DNA of 64,000 nt from Trueperaceae bacterium (lineage in GTDB: Bacteria; Deinococcota; Deinococci; Deinococcales; Trueperaceae), in the NCBI GenBank assembly GCA_002707365.1, contig PAMQ01000008.1, positions 3,122 through 67,121 on the forward strand, read 5' to 3'. A program made the translations under genes and the position numbers. The notes under the pieces were generated by a model. It searched no databases and was not told where the DNA came from. It worked only from the letters and a program-made list of their open reading frames with translations. Position 1 is the stretch's first letter, and every line of letters begins with the position of its first letter. Shown here piece by piece: positions 9,089 through 17,083 of the stretch.

Positions 9089-9730
9089 ATGGAGATGAAG
9101 CTCGAACATCTACGCAAGGAATACCTCAGTACCAGCCTAAATCGGGATGATCTGAGAGAGGATCCATATGATCAGTTTCAACACTGGTTTCAGCAAGCGC
9201 GGGCGGCAGACCTGATAGAACCGAATGCCATGAGCCTAGCTACTGTGGATCGTGATGGATCACCCTCAATTCGGACGGTCCTGTTAAAGACTGTGGATCA
9301 TGAAGGTTTTGTCTTCTTTACCAATAAGCAGAGTCAAAAGGCGCTGGATATTGCGAGTAACCCGTGTGTCGCACTATTGTTTCCATGGTTAGCTCTTGAG
9401 CGCCAGGTTAAAGTCATCGGAAAATCCGAGGCCGTGCCGAAGGAGCAGGCGAGAAGCTATTTTGCACGGCGCCCTCGTGGTAGCCAACTAGGGGCGTGGG
9501 TTTCCCACCAGAGCTCCGTAGTCTCTTCGCGCACTGAGCTTGAAGGGAGACTTCAGGAGTTGATAGATCAATTCGCAGACCGCGAGATTCCCTTGCCGGA
9601 TTTCTGGGGCGGCTATCGTGTTAAGCCCTATTCTTTCGAATTTTGGCAAGGCCGAAGCAACCGTCTGCACGACCGGTTCCGGTACACCCTGTCAGATGGC
9701 ACATGGTTAATTGATCGTCTTGCCCCTTGA
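9089..9730 (+). CDS. pdxH: Pyridoxamine 5'-phosphate oxidase
   Basis: A 213-aa FMN-dependent PNPOx, normal family length. Recognisable blocks are 'LRKEYLSTSLNRDDLREDP', 'PNAMSLATVDRDGSPSIRTVLLK' written here only in part, 'FFTNKQSQKALDI', 'RPRGSQLGAWVSHQSS', 'PDFWGGYRVKP' and the diagnostic C-terminus 'RLHDRFRYT...IDRLAP'. It makes pyridoxal 5'-phosphate, the cofactor needed by the neighbouring aldolase and the aminotransferases in this window. ATG 9089 is used; a second ATG at 9095 is also possible because no clear Shine-Dalgarno decides between them. Confidence 0.97.
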   Translation: MEMKLEHLRKEYLSTSLNRDDLREDPYDQFQHWFQQARAADLIEPNAMSLATVDRDGSPSIRTVLLKTVDHEGFVFFTNKQSQKALDIASNPCVALLFPWLALERQVKVIGKSEAVPKEQARSYFARRPRGSQLGAWVSHQSSVVSSRTELEGRLQELIDQFADREIPLPDFWGGYRVKPYSFEFWQGRSNRLHDRFRYTLSDGTWLIDRLAP

Positions 9731-9756
9731 GGCGTTACAGATTGTTCACATAAAAG

Positions 9757-10866
9757 CTAGTTGAGTGTGTCTTCGTCGTCAGTGAGCCACTCAAGGTCGA
9801 ATCGGGTGAGAGCTAAACCTTCATAGTTTCTACCCTCGCCACGGTCGAACAAGCAGCAGATAATTCGGTCGCGTGTAATACAGAGGTCGGAGTAACCTGA
9901 ATGATCATTGTGTAGTAATTTCCCGGCGTTCCAAGTTTGCCCCTCGTCGTAGCTGATCCGTACGGTCATGCGTTCCCGTCTAGTAGAGCTAGCTGCATTG
10001 GAAAAAACCATTCGGTTCTTACCGTGAGTTGCTTCGTTAGTCAGGCGGAGTGCGCTTCCCTGACAAATCGGGTCGGGAAGATCAGGATGGTAGCCAGTTT
10101 CTACGAAAGTAACGCCGCCGTCAACACTTCGACCATAAGCTCGGCGTCGTTCACCAACATAGTTGCGGCAGTTGAGGTAAAGGCTGCCATCTGAAGTCTC
10201 AACAGCTACTGATTCATTGGTACCAGCCTGGGCGATAGCACCAATGTTCCAACTCACACCATGGTCATCGCTATAAACTACGTGCGAGCGACCTAACTTT
10301 GATAAGACCGCAATTGATGATTCTACGTCGTGATACCCGGAGGCAGTGCCTTCAACATGGTCGCAAGGCGCTATGAGCCTTCCGTTCTGAAGTTGAATGC
10401 CATGACAAGGTCCTGTGGCGTACCACGTCCAAGATGGGCGTTTAACTTGCTTGGTGATTTCTGTGGGTTCAGCCCAGGTTTCGCCATCGTCATTACTTGA
10501 GGTTATCCAGACTGTACGTGGTGCTTTACCCTCAATAATTAGGTCTTCTGGACCGTCTGCGAAGTTTTTGCAAAAAAGTAACCAGATTGTACCGGTATCT
10601 TTATCTACTATGGGACAGGGGTTACCGTCCGTGTCAGGTCCTGTACGTACCATTACTCGTAAAGGGCTCCAGGTGCAACCATTATCGTTACTTTTCTTGT
10701 AAACAATGTCGATATCCCCAGAATCACCACCCATTACAGTCGGATCGCTGTTTCGTCCTTCACAAATCGCTAGGATAGCGCCATTATTCGTAGTGACCAA
10801 GACAGGGGTGGTGAATGCGCGGTAACCTTCCTGACCGTATTTGAAGAGCAGGGTTTGCTCGTACAT
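9757..10866 (-). CDS. GH33 exo-alpha-sialidase (BNR/Asp-box protein)
   Basis: A 369-aa six-bladed propeller sialidase. Five Asp-box-like repeats are visible: SNDNGCTW (~59-66), SNDDGETW, YSDDHGVSW, SVDGGVTF and SYDEGQTW. The 'CEGRNSD...GDSGDIDIVYK' segment and 'CRNYVGERRRAYGRS' fit the active-site environment of bacterial neuraminidases. The usual FRIP box is altered to 'YRAFTTPV'. There is no signal peptide, so it would act in the cytoplasm on imported sialosides. AGGAGG lies just upstream of ATG 10866, and a promoter-like pair sits at 11008-11035. It converges with pdxH, 26 bp between stops. Confidence 0.9.
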   Translation of the reverse strand: MYEQTLLFKYGQEGYRAFTTPVLVTTNNGAILAICEGRNSDPTVMGGDSGDIDIVYKKSNDNGCTWSPLRVMVRTGPDTDGNPCPIVDKDTGTIWLLFCKNFADGPEDLIIEGKAPRTVWITSSNDDGETWAEPTEITKQVKRPSWTWYATGPCHGIQLQNGRLIAPCDHVEGTASGYHDVESSIAVLSKLGRSHVVYSDDHGVSWNIGAIAQAGTNESVAVETSDGSLYLNCRNYVGERRRAYGRSVDGGVTFVETGYHPDLPDPICQGSALRLTNEATHGKNRMVFSNAASSTRRERMTVRISYDEGQTWNAGKLLHNDHSGYSDLCITRDRIICCLFDRGEGRNYEGLALTRFDLEWLTDDEDTLN

Positions 10867-11007
10867 TTTAAATCCTCCTGTTCCGGCTAGTCATTGTGGG
10901 GTTAAGCTTAACCTTTCCCACCGTACATCGGTTTCCCTTTAGGGGCAGCGTACGAATCATTCGATTTCGGGTGTATAGGTTGTTAATACACTATAATTGA
11001 GAGCACC

Positions 11008-11035
11008 ATTATAGTTTCAGTATAGGTTTATCAAA
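11008..11035 (-). promoter_or_regulatory. Candidate sigma70-type promoter for the sialidase gene
   Basis: Read on the minus strand: TTTGAT (11035-11030), 16-nt spacer, TATAAT (11013-11008). It lies about 140 bases upstream of the sialidase ATG. The -10 is a consensus match, the -35 only partial. No experimental support. Confidence 0.4.
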
Positions 11036-11152
11036 GTTAGGTTCTGAGAAAGCTACTGAAGACTCTTCATCTTTTAAGGCACCATCAAACGTAGTCAAGT
11101 AATAACCTTAGATTTCAAAGAACTTGGAACTTTCTGCTACCATGACTTGGTA

Positions 11153-11482
11153 ATGAAGCTACTTTTAACAATTATTCAGGATCCAGATTCAAACAAACTT
11201 CAAGAGGTCCTGACGGAACGAGGATTAGGCGTCACGAAGTTGTCGTCTACTGGTGGGTTTTTACGTCAGGGAAACTCTACTTTCTTGATTGGCGTTGAGG
11301 ATGACCAAGTACTAGAGGTACGAGAGCTAATCGCTTCCACTTGTCGAGAGCGGAGTGAACTAATGATTCCTGGGGCTGCGATGGCTGATTTGGAGGGAGT
11401 ATATGCCGCTCAAGCCACCGAGGTAACCCAAGGAGGAGCAATAATTTTTACGCTGAATGTAGATGATTTTATCAAAGTGTAA
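11153..11482 (+). CDS. darA: Cyclic-di-AMP receptor, PII-like (DUF970/DarA family)
   Basis: A 109-aa small signalling protein with the DarA (YaaQ) pattern: 'MKLLLTIIQDPDSNKLQEVL', 'GLGVTKLSSTGGFLRQGNST' (the nucleotide-binding T-loop region), 'LIGVEDDQVLEV' and a C-terminal 'GGAIIFTLNVDDF'. DarA-type proteins form PII-like trimers that bind cyclic di-AMP in Bacillota and others. It is the only obvious signalling gene in the window. ATG 11153 is taken as the start; a TTG two codons upstream is possible, and no good ribosome site is seen, so the mRNA may be nearly leaderless. Confidence 0.93.
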   Translation: MKLLLTIIQDPDSNKLQEVLTERGLGVTKLSSTGGFLRQGNSTFLIGVEDDQVLEVRELIASTCRERSELMIPGAAMADLEGVYAAQATEVTQGGAIIFTLNVDDFIKV

Positions 11483-11634
11483 AAGACGATTAACCTAGAC
11501 AATCCGTGGGTAAGACTTGCATCTCTTGGGAACCCTTAGGCCAACGGACTTTTTAGTTCTTGAAGGAGGCCCAATGAATTTGTCCCTCTCTTAGGTAGTC
11601 CCTTTTTCCAACTTATCGGCCTATCAAGACTGTA

Positions 11635-11663
11635 AAGGTTCAAAAGTACCGCTTCTGAACCTT
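11635..11663. terminator. Hairpin between convergent darA and amidohydrolase genes
   Basis: AAGGTTCAAAAG (11635-11646) pairs with CTTCTGAACCTT (11652-11663) with one mismatch and a 5-nt loop. It lies 150 bp beyond the darA stop and 73 bp beyond the stop of the minus-strand amidohydrolase. No T-run follows, so terminator function is tentative. Confidence 0.4.
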
Positions 11664-11735
11664 CTGTTATTACAAACGGTATATCACCTTTACAAGATCA
11701 CACCTGTCAGCACCACCAAATGTAGAGTTTTGCTA

Positions 11736-13196
11736 TTAGCGCATCTCAAAGGTAGGTGGAAAGAATTCATCAACATTACTACCCCTCCGGTCCCACCCAG
11801 CGAGCGTCTCACGGACCTTTCGGGAAACCTTTTGGGAAGCACGACTAATTTCAGCTTCGTCAACCATTGGACAATGAAAGTTGTCAACAACTAAGCGTCC
11901 ACCACTAAAGACCTGTTTCACATCGGCCATGGAGGCGTAGTAAACAAGGCTGCGGATAGGGTCGTCCTGGGCACTTAGGGCAGGCCGGTCCAGGTCCACG
12001 ACTGTGATGTCAGCTCGAGAACCTGGTGAGAGGCGCCCTATGTCATCACGCCTTAAGAATCTGGCCGCGTTGACAGTGACGGCGTTATAAACCTCTCGGG
12101 CAGTGGCCGTACGAGCGTTTGTGTGAGCTACCTTACCCATAATTGCGCCAAAACGCATTTCTCTTAATATGTCATCTGGTTGAGTATCAGTTCCTAAGCA
12201 AACATTTATACCTGCATCATTGTACCGGGAAATAGAATTGAGATAACTACCCCGCATTGAATAAATCCAGGGGCAGTTGGTCACCGTAATTCCGTGTTCT
12301 GCAAGAGTAGCTAGCTCTCCATCACTCATAGTTCCATCGGGGTCCCGGCCTAGCAACGCGTGCGTGAGCATTACCTCGGGCCCAAGGAAGCCGATACTGT
12401 CTAGGTATTCTACTGGGGTTTTGCCGCCATGGCGATCGGCGATAAGGCGTAATTCGTTTTCGGATTGAGCGAAGTGCATGCGTATACCTACCCCAAGCTT
12501 AGCAGCAGCATCTTTAGTGGCTTGTAGAAGCTCTGGGCTTACTTGGTCAGTGGTATATGGAAATAACAGGCCATGTACTCTACCTCCGTAGCCACCGTCA
12601 TGTTTTTCGATAAACGCAATATTGCGTTCTAGCCCTTGGAAACCACGTTCTTCATCCCAGACCCACCCGGGTGAGCCGTCAGGCTCTACGAACTGCGCAC
12701 CAGCACGAAAATGGTGCGACAAATAGGCGCGTAAGCCAAACCGCACGGCGGTCTCTACGTAGATTTCTGGTTCCCAAATGGGGTCGTTGAAGCGCTTAAA
12801 AACCATCGCCGTGATTCCGCAAAAGGTAGTTACCCCAGATCGGAGCATCGACAGAAAAGTATGCTCCGCGCCGGCACGGATCTCGTCAGGAGAAAAAACA
12901 GGAGGCTCTCCTTCCTCTATCACCCAACTTTTTGGTCTATACATGCCGCTTCGTTTACCCAAATCGAGGAGAGGCGGGTGAATTCCGACGTCCATCAGTG
13001 CATGCATGTCAATCAATCCAGGTGATACTAGACAGCGCGAAGCGTCAATCACGCGGTCAACGTTGCCTTCGTAGCCCTGGCCAACAAAGAGGACATTGTC
13101 CTCTTCGAACACCACCTCGCCGTTTTTATACACAACGTGTTCCTTAGAAACTTCGTTGTAACCCACCACGTAGCGCCCGTCTATTTTTGTTTTCAT
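11736..13196 (-). CDS. ATZ/TRZ-like amidohydrolase (deaminase family) with modified HxH motif
   Basis: A 486-aa protein. A small beta-domain (1-60 and the C-terminus) surrounds a metal-dependent hydrolase barrel: 'VSPGLIDMHALMD', 'RSGVTTFCGIT', 'GIRMHFAQSENE' (His), 'LTHALLGRDPDG' (His), 'VCLGTDTQPDD' (Asp) and 'LSPGSRADITVVDLD'. This is the guanine/cytosine-deaminase, chlorohydrolase-like branch. The family HxH after strand 1 reads H65-A-L67, so the second His is missing; the same change occurs in the paralogue at 36231-37694. Substrate unknown. GGGGGTAGG precedes ATG 13196. It is divergent from the DegT aminotransferase across a palindrome-containing promoter region. Confidence 0.85.
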   Translation of the reverse strand: MKTKIDGRYVVGYNEVSKEHVVYKNGEVVFEEDNVLFVGQGYEGNVDRVIDASRCLVSPGLIDMHALMDVGIHPPLLDLGKRSGMYRPKSWVIEEGEPPVFSPDEIRAGAEHTFLSMLRSGVTTFCGITAMVFKRFNDPIWEPEIYVETAVRFGLRAYLSHHFRAGAQFVEPDGSPGWVWDEERGFQGLERNIAFIEKHDGGYGGRVHGLLFPYTTDQVSPELLQATKDAAAKLGVGIRMHFAQSENELRLIADRHGGKTPVEYLDSIGFLGPEVMLTHALLGRDPDGTMSDGELATLAEHGITVTNCPWIYSMRGSYLNSISRYNDAGINVCLGTDTQPDDILREMRFGAIMGKVAHTNARTATAREVYNAVTVNAARFLRRDDIGRLSPGSRADITVVDLDRPALSAQDDPIRSLVYYASMADVKQVFSGGRLVVDNFHCPMVDEAEISRASQKVSRKVRETLAGWDRRGSNVDEFFPPTFEMR

Positions 13197-13220
13197 AACC
13201 TACCCCCGGTCAGGTTTATG

Positions 13221-13251
13221 CCTTCCAAATACCGTAGGTATTCGGGGAAGG
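13221..13251. promoter_or_regulatory. Interrupted inverted repeat in divergent promoter (operator candidate)
   Basis: CCTTCC-A-AATACC / GTA / GGTATT-CGG-GGAAGG: two perfect 6-bp arm pairs arranged symmetrically. It lies between the divergent amidohydrolase (start 13196) and aminotransferase (start 13312) genes, upstream of a TATAAT box. The regulator is not encoded nearby. Confidence 0.5.
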
Positions 13252-13286
13252 ACTATATTTAGTGTTCGTGATTGCCGACACTACCA

Positions 13287-13292
13287 TATAAT
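13287..13292 (+). promoter_or_regulatory. Candidate -10 box upstream of DegT aminotransferase
   Basis: A consensus TATAAT lies 19 bp before the GTG start. AAGGAGA sits between it and GTG 13312, implying a very short leader. The only -35-like element (TTCGTG, 16 bp upstream) is poor. Confidence 0.4.
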
Positions 13293-13311
13293 TGGGTTTA
13301 AGGAGATACTC

Positions 13312-14454
13312 GTGGCTATGAGAATAAGGATGTACGACAATATTGCCCAATATCTGAGTGACAAAGAGGCAATTGACGCTGCCGTTCTTTCGGTACTGGA
13401 ATCTGGTGAGTTAGTGATGGGGCCAGACGTTCGAGCTCTCGAAGAGGAGTTTGCGGCTTATTGTGGGACTAATTACGCGGTGGGCGTGACTTCCGGAACA
13501 TCTGCCCTACTGCTGGCACTTCGGGCACTTGGGATCGGTGAGGGTGACGAGGTAATAACAGTGGCAAATTCAGATATACCCACCAGCCAGGCCGTTACTT
13601 TGACGGGCGCCAAAGTAGTTTGGGTTGATATCGAACCGATAGGTTGCAATATGGACCCAGATCAAATTGAGGCAGCCATAACACCAAAGACTAAGGCTAT
13701 TTTACCCGTGCACTTACATGGGGTGCCGGCAGACCTCGACCCCATCCTTAAGATTTCTGAAAAGTACGATGTTGCGGTAGTGGATGATGCGGCGCTAGCC
13801 GCAGGGGCTCGATATCGTGGGAATCGCATTGGTTCCCTAGGTAGTCTCACAGCATTTAGTACAGCCCCAGGGAAAATACTAGGTGGTATTGGTAGTGGTG
13901 GGCTCATCACAACTGAAGATCGTTCTCTTTACAATCGACTAAATACTTTACGACACTATGGAAGAGAGGACCCGCCCTATCGTGACAAACAATCCATGGG
14001 TCCGAAGTGGCCTTCAGACACGATAGAGATTGGTTATAACGAACGGATTGACTCAATCCAAGCCGCGGTTTTGAGAATCCGTCTGCCCCAGCTTGATGAG
14101 CTTTCTGTCAGGCGCCGGGAAATTGCGGAGATTTACTCAAAAGGTTTCGAAAAAGTAGGCGTAAGGTACCAGCAGCCCCCACCAGATAGCGAGGCTGTAT
14201 GGCGTGTATTCACGGTCCTATTACCTGATCGTGACCGAGTTCATGCTGGTCTCCATGCTGTTGGTATCGAATCGTCACTTGCTTACGTCCCAGCTGATCA
14301 CCTTGATGTCTGTTATCGTGATTTAGGTTATAGACCTGGTAGTCTCCCGGAAACAGAAGTTTTCTGCAATGAACTGCTGGCACTCCCTTGTCATCCTTAC
14401 ATGAGTAATGCGGAAATAGATGAGGTACTAACGACAGTGGTCGAGTTGCTCTAA
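13312..14454 (+). CDS. DegT/DnrJ/EryC1/StrS-family aminotransferase
   Basis: A 380-aa PLP enzyme of the sugar/cyclitol aminotransferase family. 'VGVTSGTSALLLALRALGI' is the phosphate-binding region, 'AVVDDAALAAGARY' carries the PLP-ring Asp (the usual Gln of EDAAQ is Leu here), and 'AFSTAPGKILGGIGSGG' contains the Schiff-base lysine, about K188. 'DPPYRDKQSMGPKW' and 'IGYNERIDSIQAAVL' follow the family pattern. Substrate unknown; no sugar-nucleotide pathway genes are nearby. The start is GTG 13312 with AAGGAGA 8 bases upstream. Only 4 bp separate its stop from the next hydantoinase-B start, an unusual gene pairing. Confidence 0.9.
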   Translation: MAMRIRMYDNIAQYLSDKEAIDAAVLSVLESGELVMGPDVRALEEEFAAYCGTNYAVGVTSGTSALLLALRALGIGEGDEVITVANSDIPTSQAVTLTGAKVVWVDIEPIGCNMDPDQIEAAITPKTKAILPVHLHGVPADLDPILKISEKYDVAVVDDAALAAGARYRGNRIGSLGSLTAFSTAPGKILGGIGSGGLITTEDRSLYNRLNTLRHYGREDPPYRDKQSMGPKWPSDTIEIGYNERIDSIQAAVLRIRLPQLDELSVRRREIAEIYSKGFEKVGVRYQQPPPDSEAVWRVFTVLLPDRDRVHAGLHAVGIESSLAYVPADHLDVCYRDLGYRPGSLPETEVFCNELLALPCHPYMSNAEIDEVLTTVVELL

Positions 14455-14458
14455 AAAA

Positions 14459-16111
14459 ATGGGTACCCGTATAGATGGAATTGAACTTGAGATCCTTTGG
14501 CAGCGGCTAATTGCCATTATGGATGAAGTCGACACTATTATTGTTAAGACCACCTTCTCAACTATCCTGCGAGAGAGTCGAGATTTTGCCTGCATACTAG
14601 CTGACCCTAGCGGCCTTTCTCTTTGTCAGTCCCAGCTTAGTACAGCTAACTTCTCTGCTGTTTTTCCTCTCACGGCCGCAAAATTGTTGGAGCGTTATCC
14701 TATCGATACTCTGAAGCCAGGGGATGTTCTTGCCACCAATGACCCTTGGTTCGGTACTGGCCATCTGCCTGACTACATATTGCTGGTTCCCATTTTCTGG
14801 CGCGGTCGAGTAGTTGCTTGTATGGGAACGGTTTCACACATGTCTGATGTGGGCGGGCACCCGGGCGAGATCGAGGGTGAGGATGTATTTAGTGAGGGAT
14901 TGAGAATGCGTCCTTTTAAGCTTTACGAACAAGGGGAAGAAAACCCACTGGCTTTTGATGTAATTGGTGCCAACTGTCGTGCGCCAAATCTCCTGCTCGG
15001 AGATCTTCGGGCTATGGCTGGCGCGCTTCGTATAGGCTCGGAGCGGGGACGAGAATTTCTCCAGGATCAGGAGGCCGATGACTTTGACGCGCTAGCCGCT
15101 ACAATCAGTGACCGTTCCGAACAAGCTATGCGTAGAGCTATTGATTCTCTTCCTGATGGCGCATATGAGTACGGTCTTGACATTGACGGTTATATAGAGC
15201 CTATCCATCTCCACGTGACAGTGAACATTCAGGGTTCGGAAGCAATCGTTGACTACACAGGCACTTCATTAGAATCTCGCCATGGGGCAATAAATTCTTC
15301 TTACCACAGCACTCGCGCCTCGAGCGTCTATGCGTTTAAATGTGCCTTGGTACCTGAGGTCCCAAACAACGAAGCACTTTTTCGTCCTATTCGCATTGTG
15401 GCCCCCAAGGGCTCAATTCTCAACGCCCAGTTTCCCATTGCCGTTAAGGCCCGGGCAAAGACTACGAATAATGTCAACCAGGTGATTTCCGGAGCTCTTT
15501 GGTCGGTCTTCGGTAATCGTGTTCAAGCTAGTAATGGTGCTATTTGGCCTTTGGTGCTGAAGGGGGAAGAAAAAGACTTAGGCCGCTACATTGTTGATAT
15601 GCTCCCTCACGGCGGTCGCGGAGGACTCCCTTCCATGGATGGCATGGTTCCCGTTGCTTATCCGAACAACAGCACTATTACTCCTTGCGAGGTGCTTGAG
15701 TCGCAGGCGCCGATTCTTTTTTGTCGTAAGGAACTACGTCCTGATAGTGGCGGAGCAGGTCGCTATCGCGGTGGCCTGGGTCAAATTGTAGTTTTTAAGC
15801 ATGTTGGGAAAGAAGCAGGAATTTTTAGTCTGACTCCAGACCGCATAACCACCTTGCCACAGGGCTTGGATGGTGGTGGCCCTGGGGAGATTGGGGCAGT
15901 TTATATAAATGGCAGAAAGACTTTCCTTTTTCCCGCAATAGACCTTCATCCCAACGACATTGTGGAGTTACATATTGCAGGTGGTGGGGGGTTTGGCCCA
16001 CCTTCAGAACGTTCCCTGCAGGCTATCCAGCACGATATTAGTATGGGTTACGTTAGTCTCGAGCGAGCACGACATGATTACCAACTCACCAGGGAGCTGA
16101 CGCCAGAGTAA
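14459..16111 (+). CDS. hyuB: Hydantoinase B/oxoprolinase family protein (third HyuB)
   Basis: A 550-aa complete HyuB-type protein, similar throughout to the one at 534-2240: 'ELEILWQRLIAIMDEVDT', 'ATNDPWFGTGHLPDYIL', 'VSHMSDVGGHPGEIEG', 'MLPHGGRGGLPSMDG', 'YPNNSTITP', 'RPDSGGAGRYRGGLGQ' and 'AGGGGFGPP'. It starts 4 bp after the aminotransferase stop and must be translated from that transcript; the spacer is A-rich and shows no strong Shine-Dalgarno. No HyuA gene is present. It is the last gene before the GC-rich block. Expected role: subunit of an amide/imide-ring hydrolase, possibly acting on a product of the aminotransferase partner. Confidence 0.93.
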   Translation: MGTRIDGIELEILWQRLIAIMDEVDTIIVKTTFSTILRESRDFACILADPSGLSLCQSQLSTANFSAVFPLTAAKLLERYPIDTLKPGDVLATNDPWFGTGHLPDYILLVPIFWRGRVVACMGTVSHMSDVGGHPGEIEGEDVFSEGLRMRPFKLYEQGEENPLAFDVIGANCRAPNLLLGDLRAMAGALRIGSERGREFLQDQEADDFDALAATISDRSEQAMRRAIDSLPDGAYEYGLDIDGYIEPIHLHVTVNIQGSEAIVDYTGTSLESRHGAINSSYHSTRASSVYAFKCALVPEVPNNEALFRPIRIVAPKGSILNAQFPIAVKARAKTTNNVNQVISGALWSVFGNRVQASNGAIWPLVLKGEEKDLGRYIVDMLPHGGRGGLPSMDGMVPVAYPNNSTITPCEVLESQAPILFCRKELRPDSGGAGRYRGGLGQIVVFKHVGKEAGIFSLTPDRITTLPQGLDGGGPGEIGAVYINGRKTFLFPAIDLHPNDIVELHIAGGGGFGPPSERSLQAIQHDISMGYVSLERARHDYQLTRELTPE

Positions 16112-16514
16112 CTAACACATCATGCTAATGCTAAGGACGGCTTAAGGGTTGGGGTATCAATTTCCTAACGAAAAAAAGAAGAAGCTTCGCAAAAGAATAC
16201 CGCCTATAATTTATGAGAATGAATTATTCTGTTCATCTTGCGTCTTTCACCCAAGATTATCGTTTTAGATAGTAATTAAATTGAGTACTGATACGAAGGA
16301 ATACGCTGTGTTTAGCAAATACTTAGGTGGTTTAGACTAAATCCCTGACAGTTCCCACTTAGTCCTTCACATAGGAGTTTTTGATTCCGTCACATAAACG
16401 CACTAATGATTTCCTACGCAATCGTAAAGCTTATTCTAAGTAAAGCCGAAACGGGTCTATCCCCAGGAAGAGTTCAGGACGTTTAGTAAATCCTAGAAAG
16501 GATTCAATCTTATG
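16112..16514. other. AT-rich intergenic junction before GC-rich island
   Basis: 403 bp with no supported gene. It holds the left copy of a 17-bp direct repeat (16213-16229) whose near-identical partner lies at 27245-27261. Base composition changes abruptly from AT-rich to GC-rich at about 16510, next to the stop codon of the membrane-protein gene. Confidence 0.6.
16213..16229 (+). repeat. Left copy of 17-bp direct repeat flanking the GC-rich island
   Basis: ATGAGAATGAATTATTC. The copy at 27245-27261 differs at one base (G for the 13th base). The two copies bracket the compositionally distinct block. Could be an insertion scar or attachment repeat, or chance in AT-rich DNA. Confidence 0.4.
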
Positions 16515-16913
16515 CTAGAGAAGCCGCACGTTCAGGATCGTCAGCAGCAGCAGCAGGGTCACCGCGTGAATCCAGGTGTTAGCGACGAACACTCGTCGCC
16601 AGGTCTTGGTGTGGTCATGCACCGTGGTCCACATGGGCCAGGCCACCAGCAGCACGAGGGTGGTGATCACAAGGTAGAAGGGGGCGAAGAAGGCGAGCAG
16701 GGAATAGAGGGCGGTTGGTTCAGGGCTGATCTGCACAGCGATGCTTTCAGCCACCCGTCCCCAGGTACTTTTGATGAGGCCCGACCACAGTGGGCGGGAA
16801 AGAACGAATACCGCCAAGCCGGCCACCAGCAGCAACAGGTGGGCTCCGAACAGTCGCAGGAACAGGACGATGGCGTTCACGCGTCGACCCAGTTTCCTAG
16901 AAGTTTTTACCAT
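16515..16913 (-). CDS. Small multi-pass membrane protein, unknown function
   Basis: A 132-aa hydrophobic protein with about three to four membrane segments: ~14-37 ('AIVLFLRLFGAHLLLLVAGL'), ~67-92 and ~108-130, with a basic N-terminus (KTSRKLGRR). I do not recognise the family. It has the high GC content of the island and is divergent from the first GH32 gene, so it appears to belong to the acquired block. A Leu run near the C-terminus is encoded by a CTG repeat. A plus-strand reading frame also spans this stretch, but its protein is Gln/His-rich low-complexity and is less credible. Confidence 0.6.
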   Translation of the reverse strand: MVKTSRKLGRRVNAIVLFLRLFGAHLLLLVAGLAVFVLSRPLWSGLIKSTWGRVAESIAVQISPEPTALYSLLAFFAPFYLVITTLVLLVAWPMWTTVHDHTKTWRRVFVANTWIHAVTLLLLLTILNVRLL

Positions 16914-17019
16914 GGCTCTCGAAAATCCTTTCCGTCGGGTGTATGTGTTCCGCGCGATCCGAGTCTACCAGTGGTGGTAAGGGGTGGGCTACTGGAGAAG
17001 GCTTCCATCCGGGAAGTCC

Positions 17020-17025
17020 TATACT
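17020..17025 (+). promoter_or_regulatory. Candidate -10 box of first GH32 gene
   Basis: TATACT, 58 bp upstream of ATG 17084. The same hexamer occurs upstream of the second GH32 gene (25640-25645). No convincing -35 box in either case. Confidence 0.3.
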
Positions 17026-17083
17026 CGGTGGGGTGGCTTGGTGTGGGAAAACCCGACACTGTCACCGATGATGGGAGGCAGTC

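Noticed and set aside
16540-16556. CAG trinucleotide run as a functional repeat
   Set aside because: It simply encodes a Leu run in the last membrane segment of the small membrane protein.
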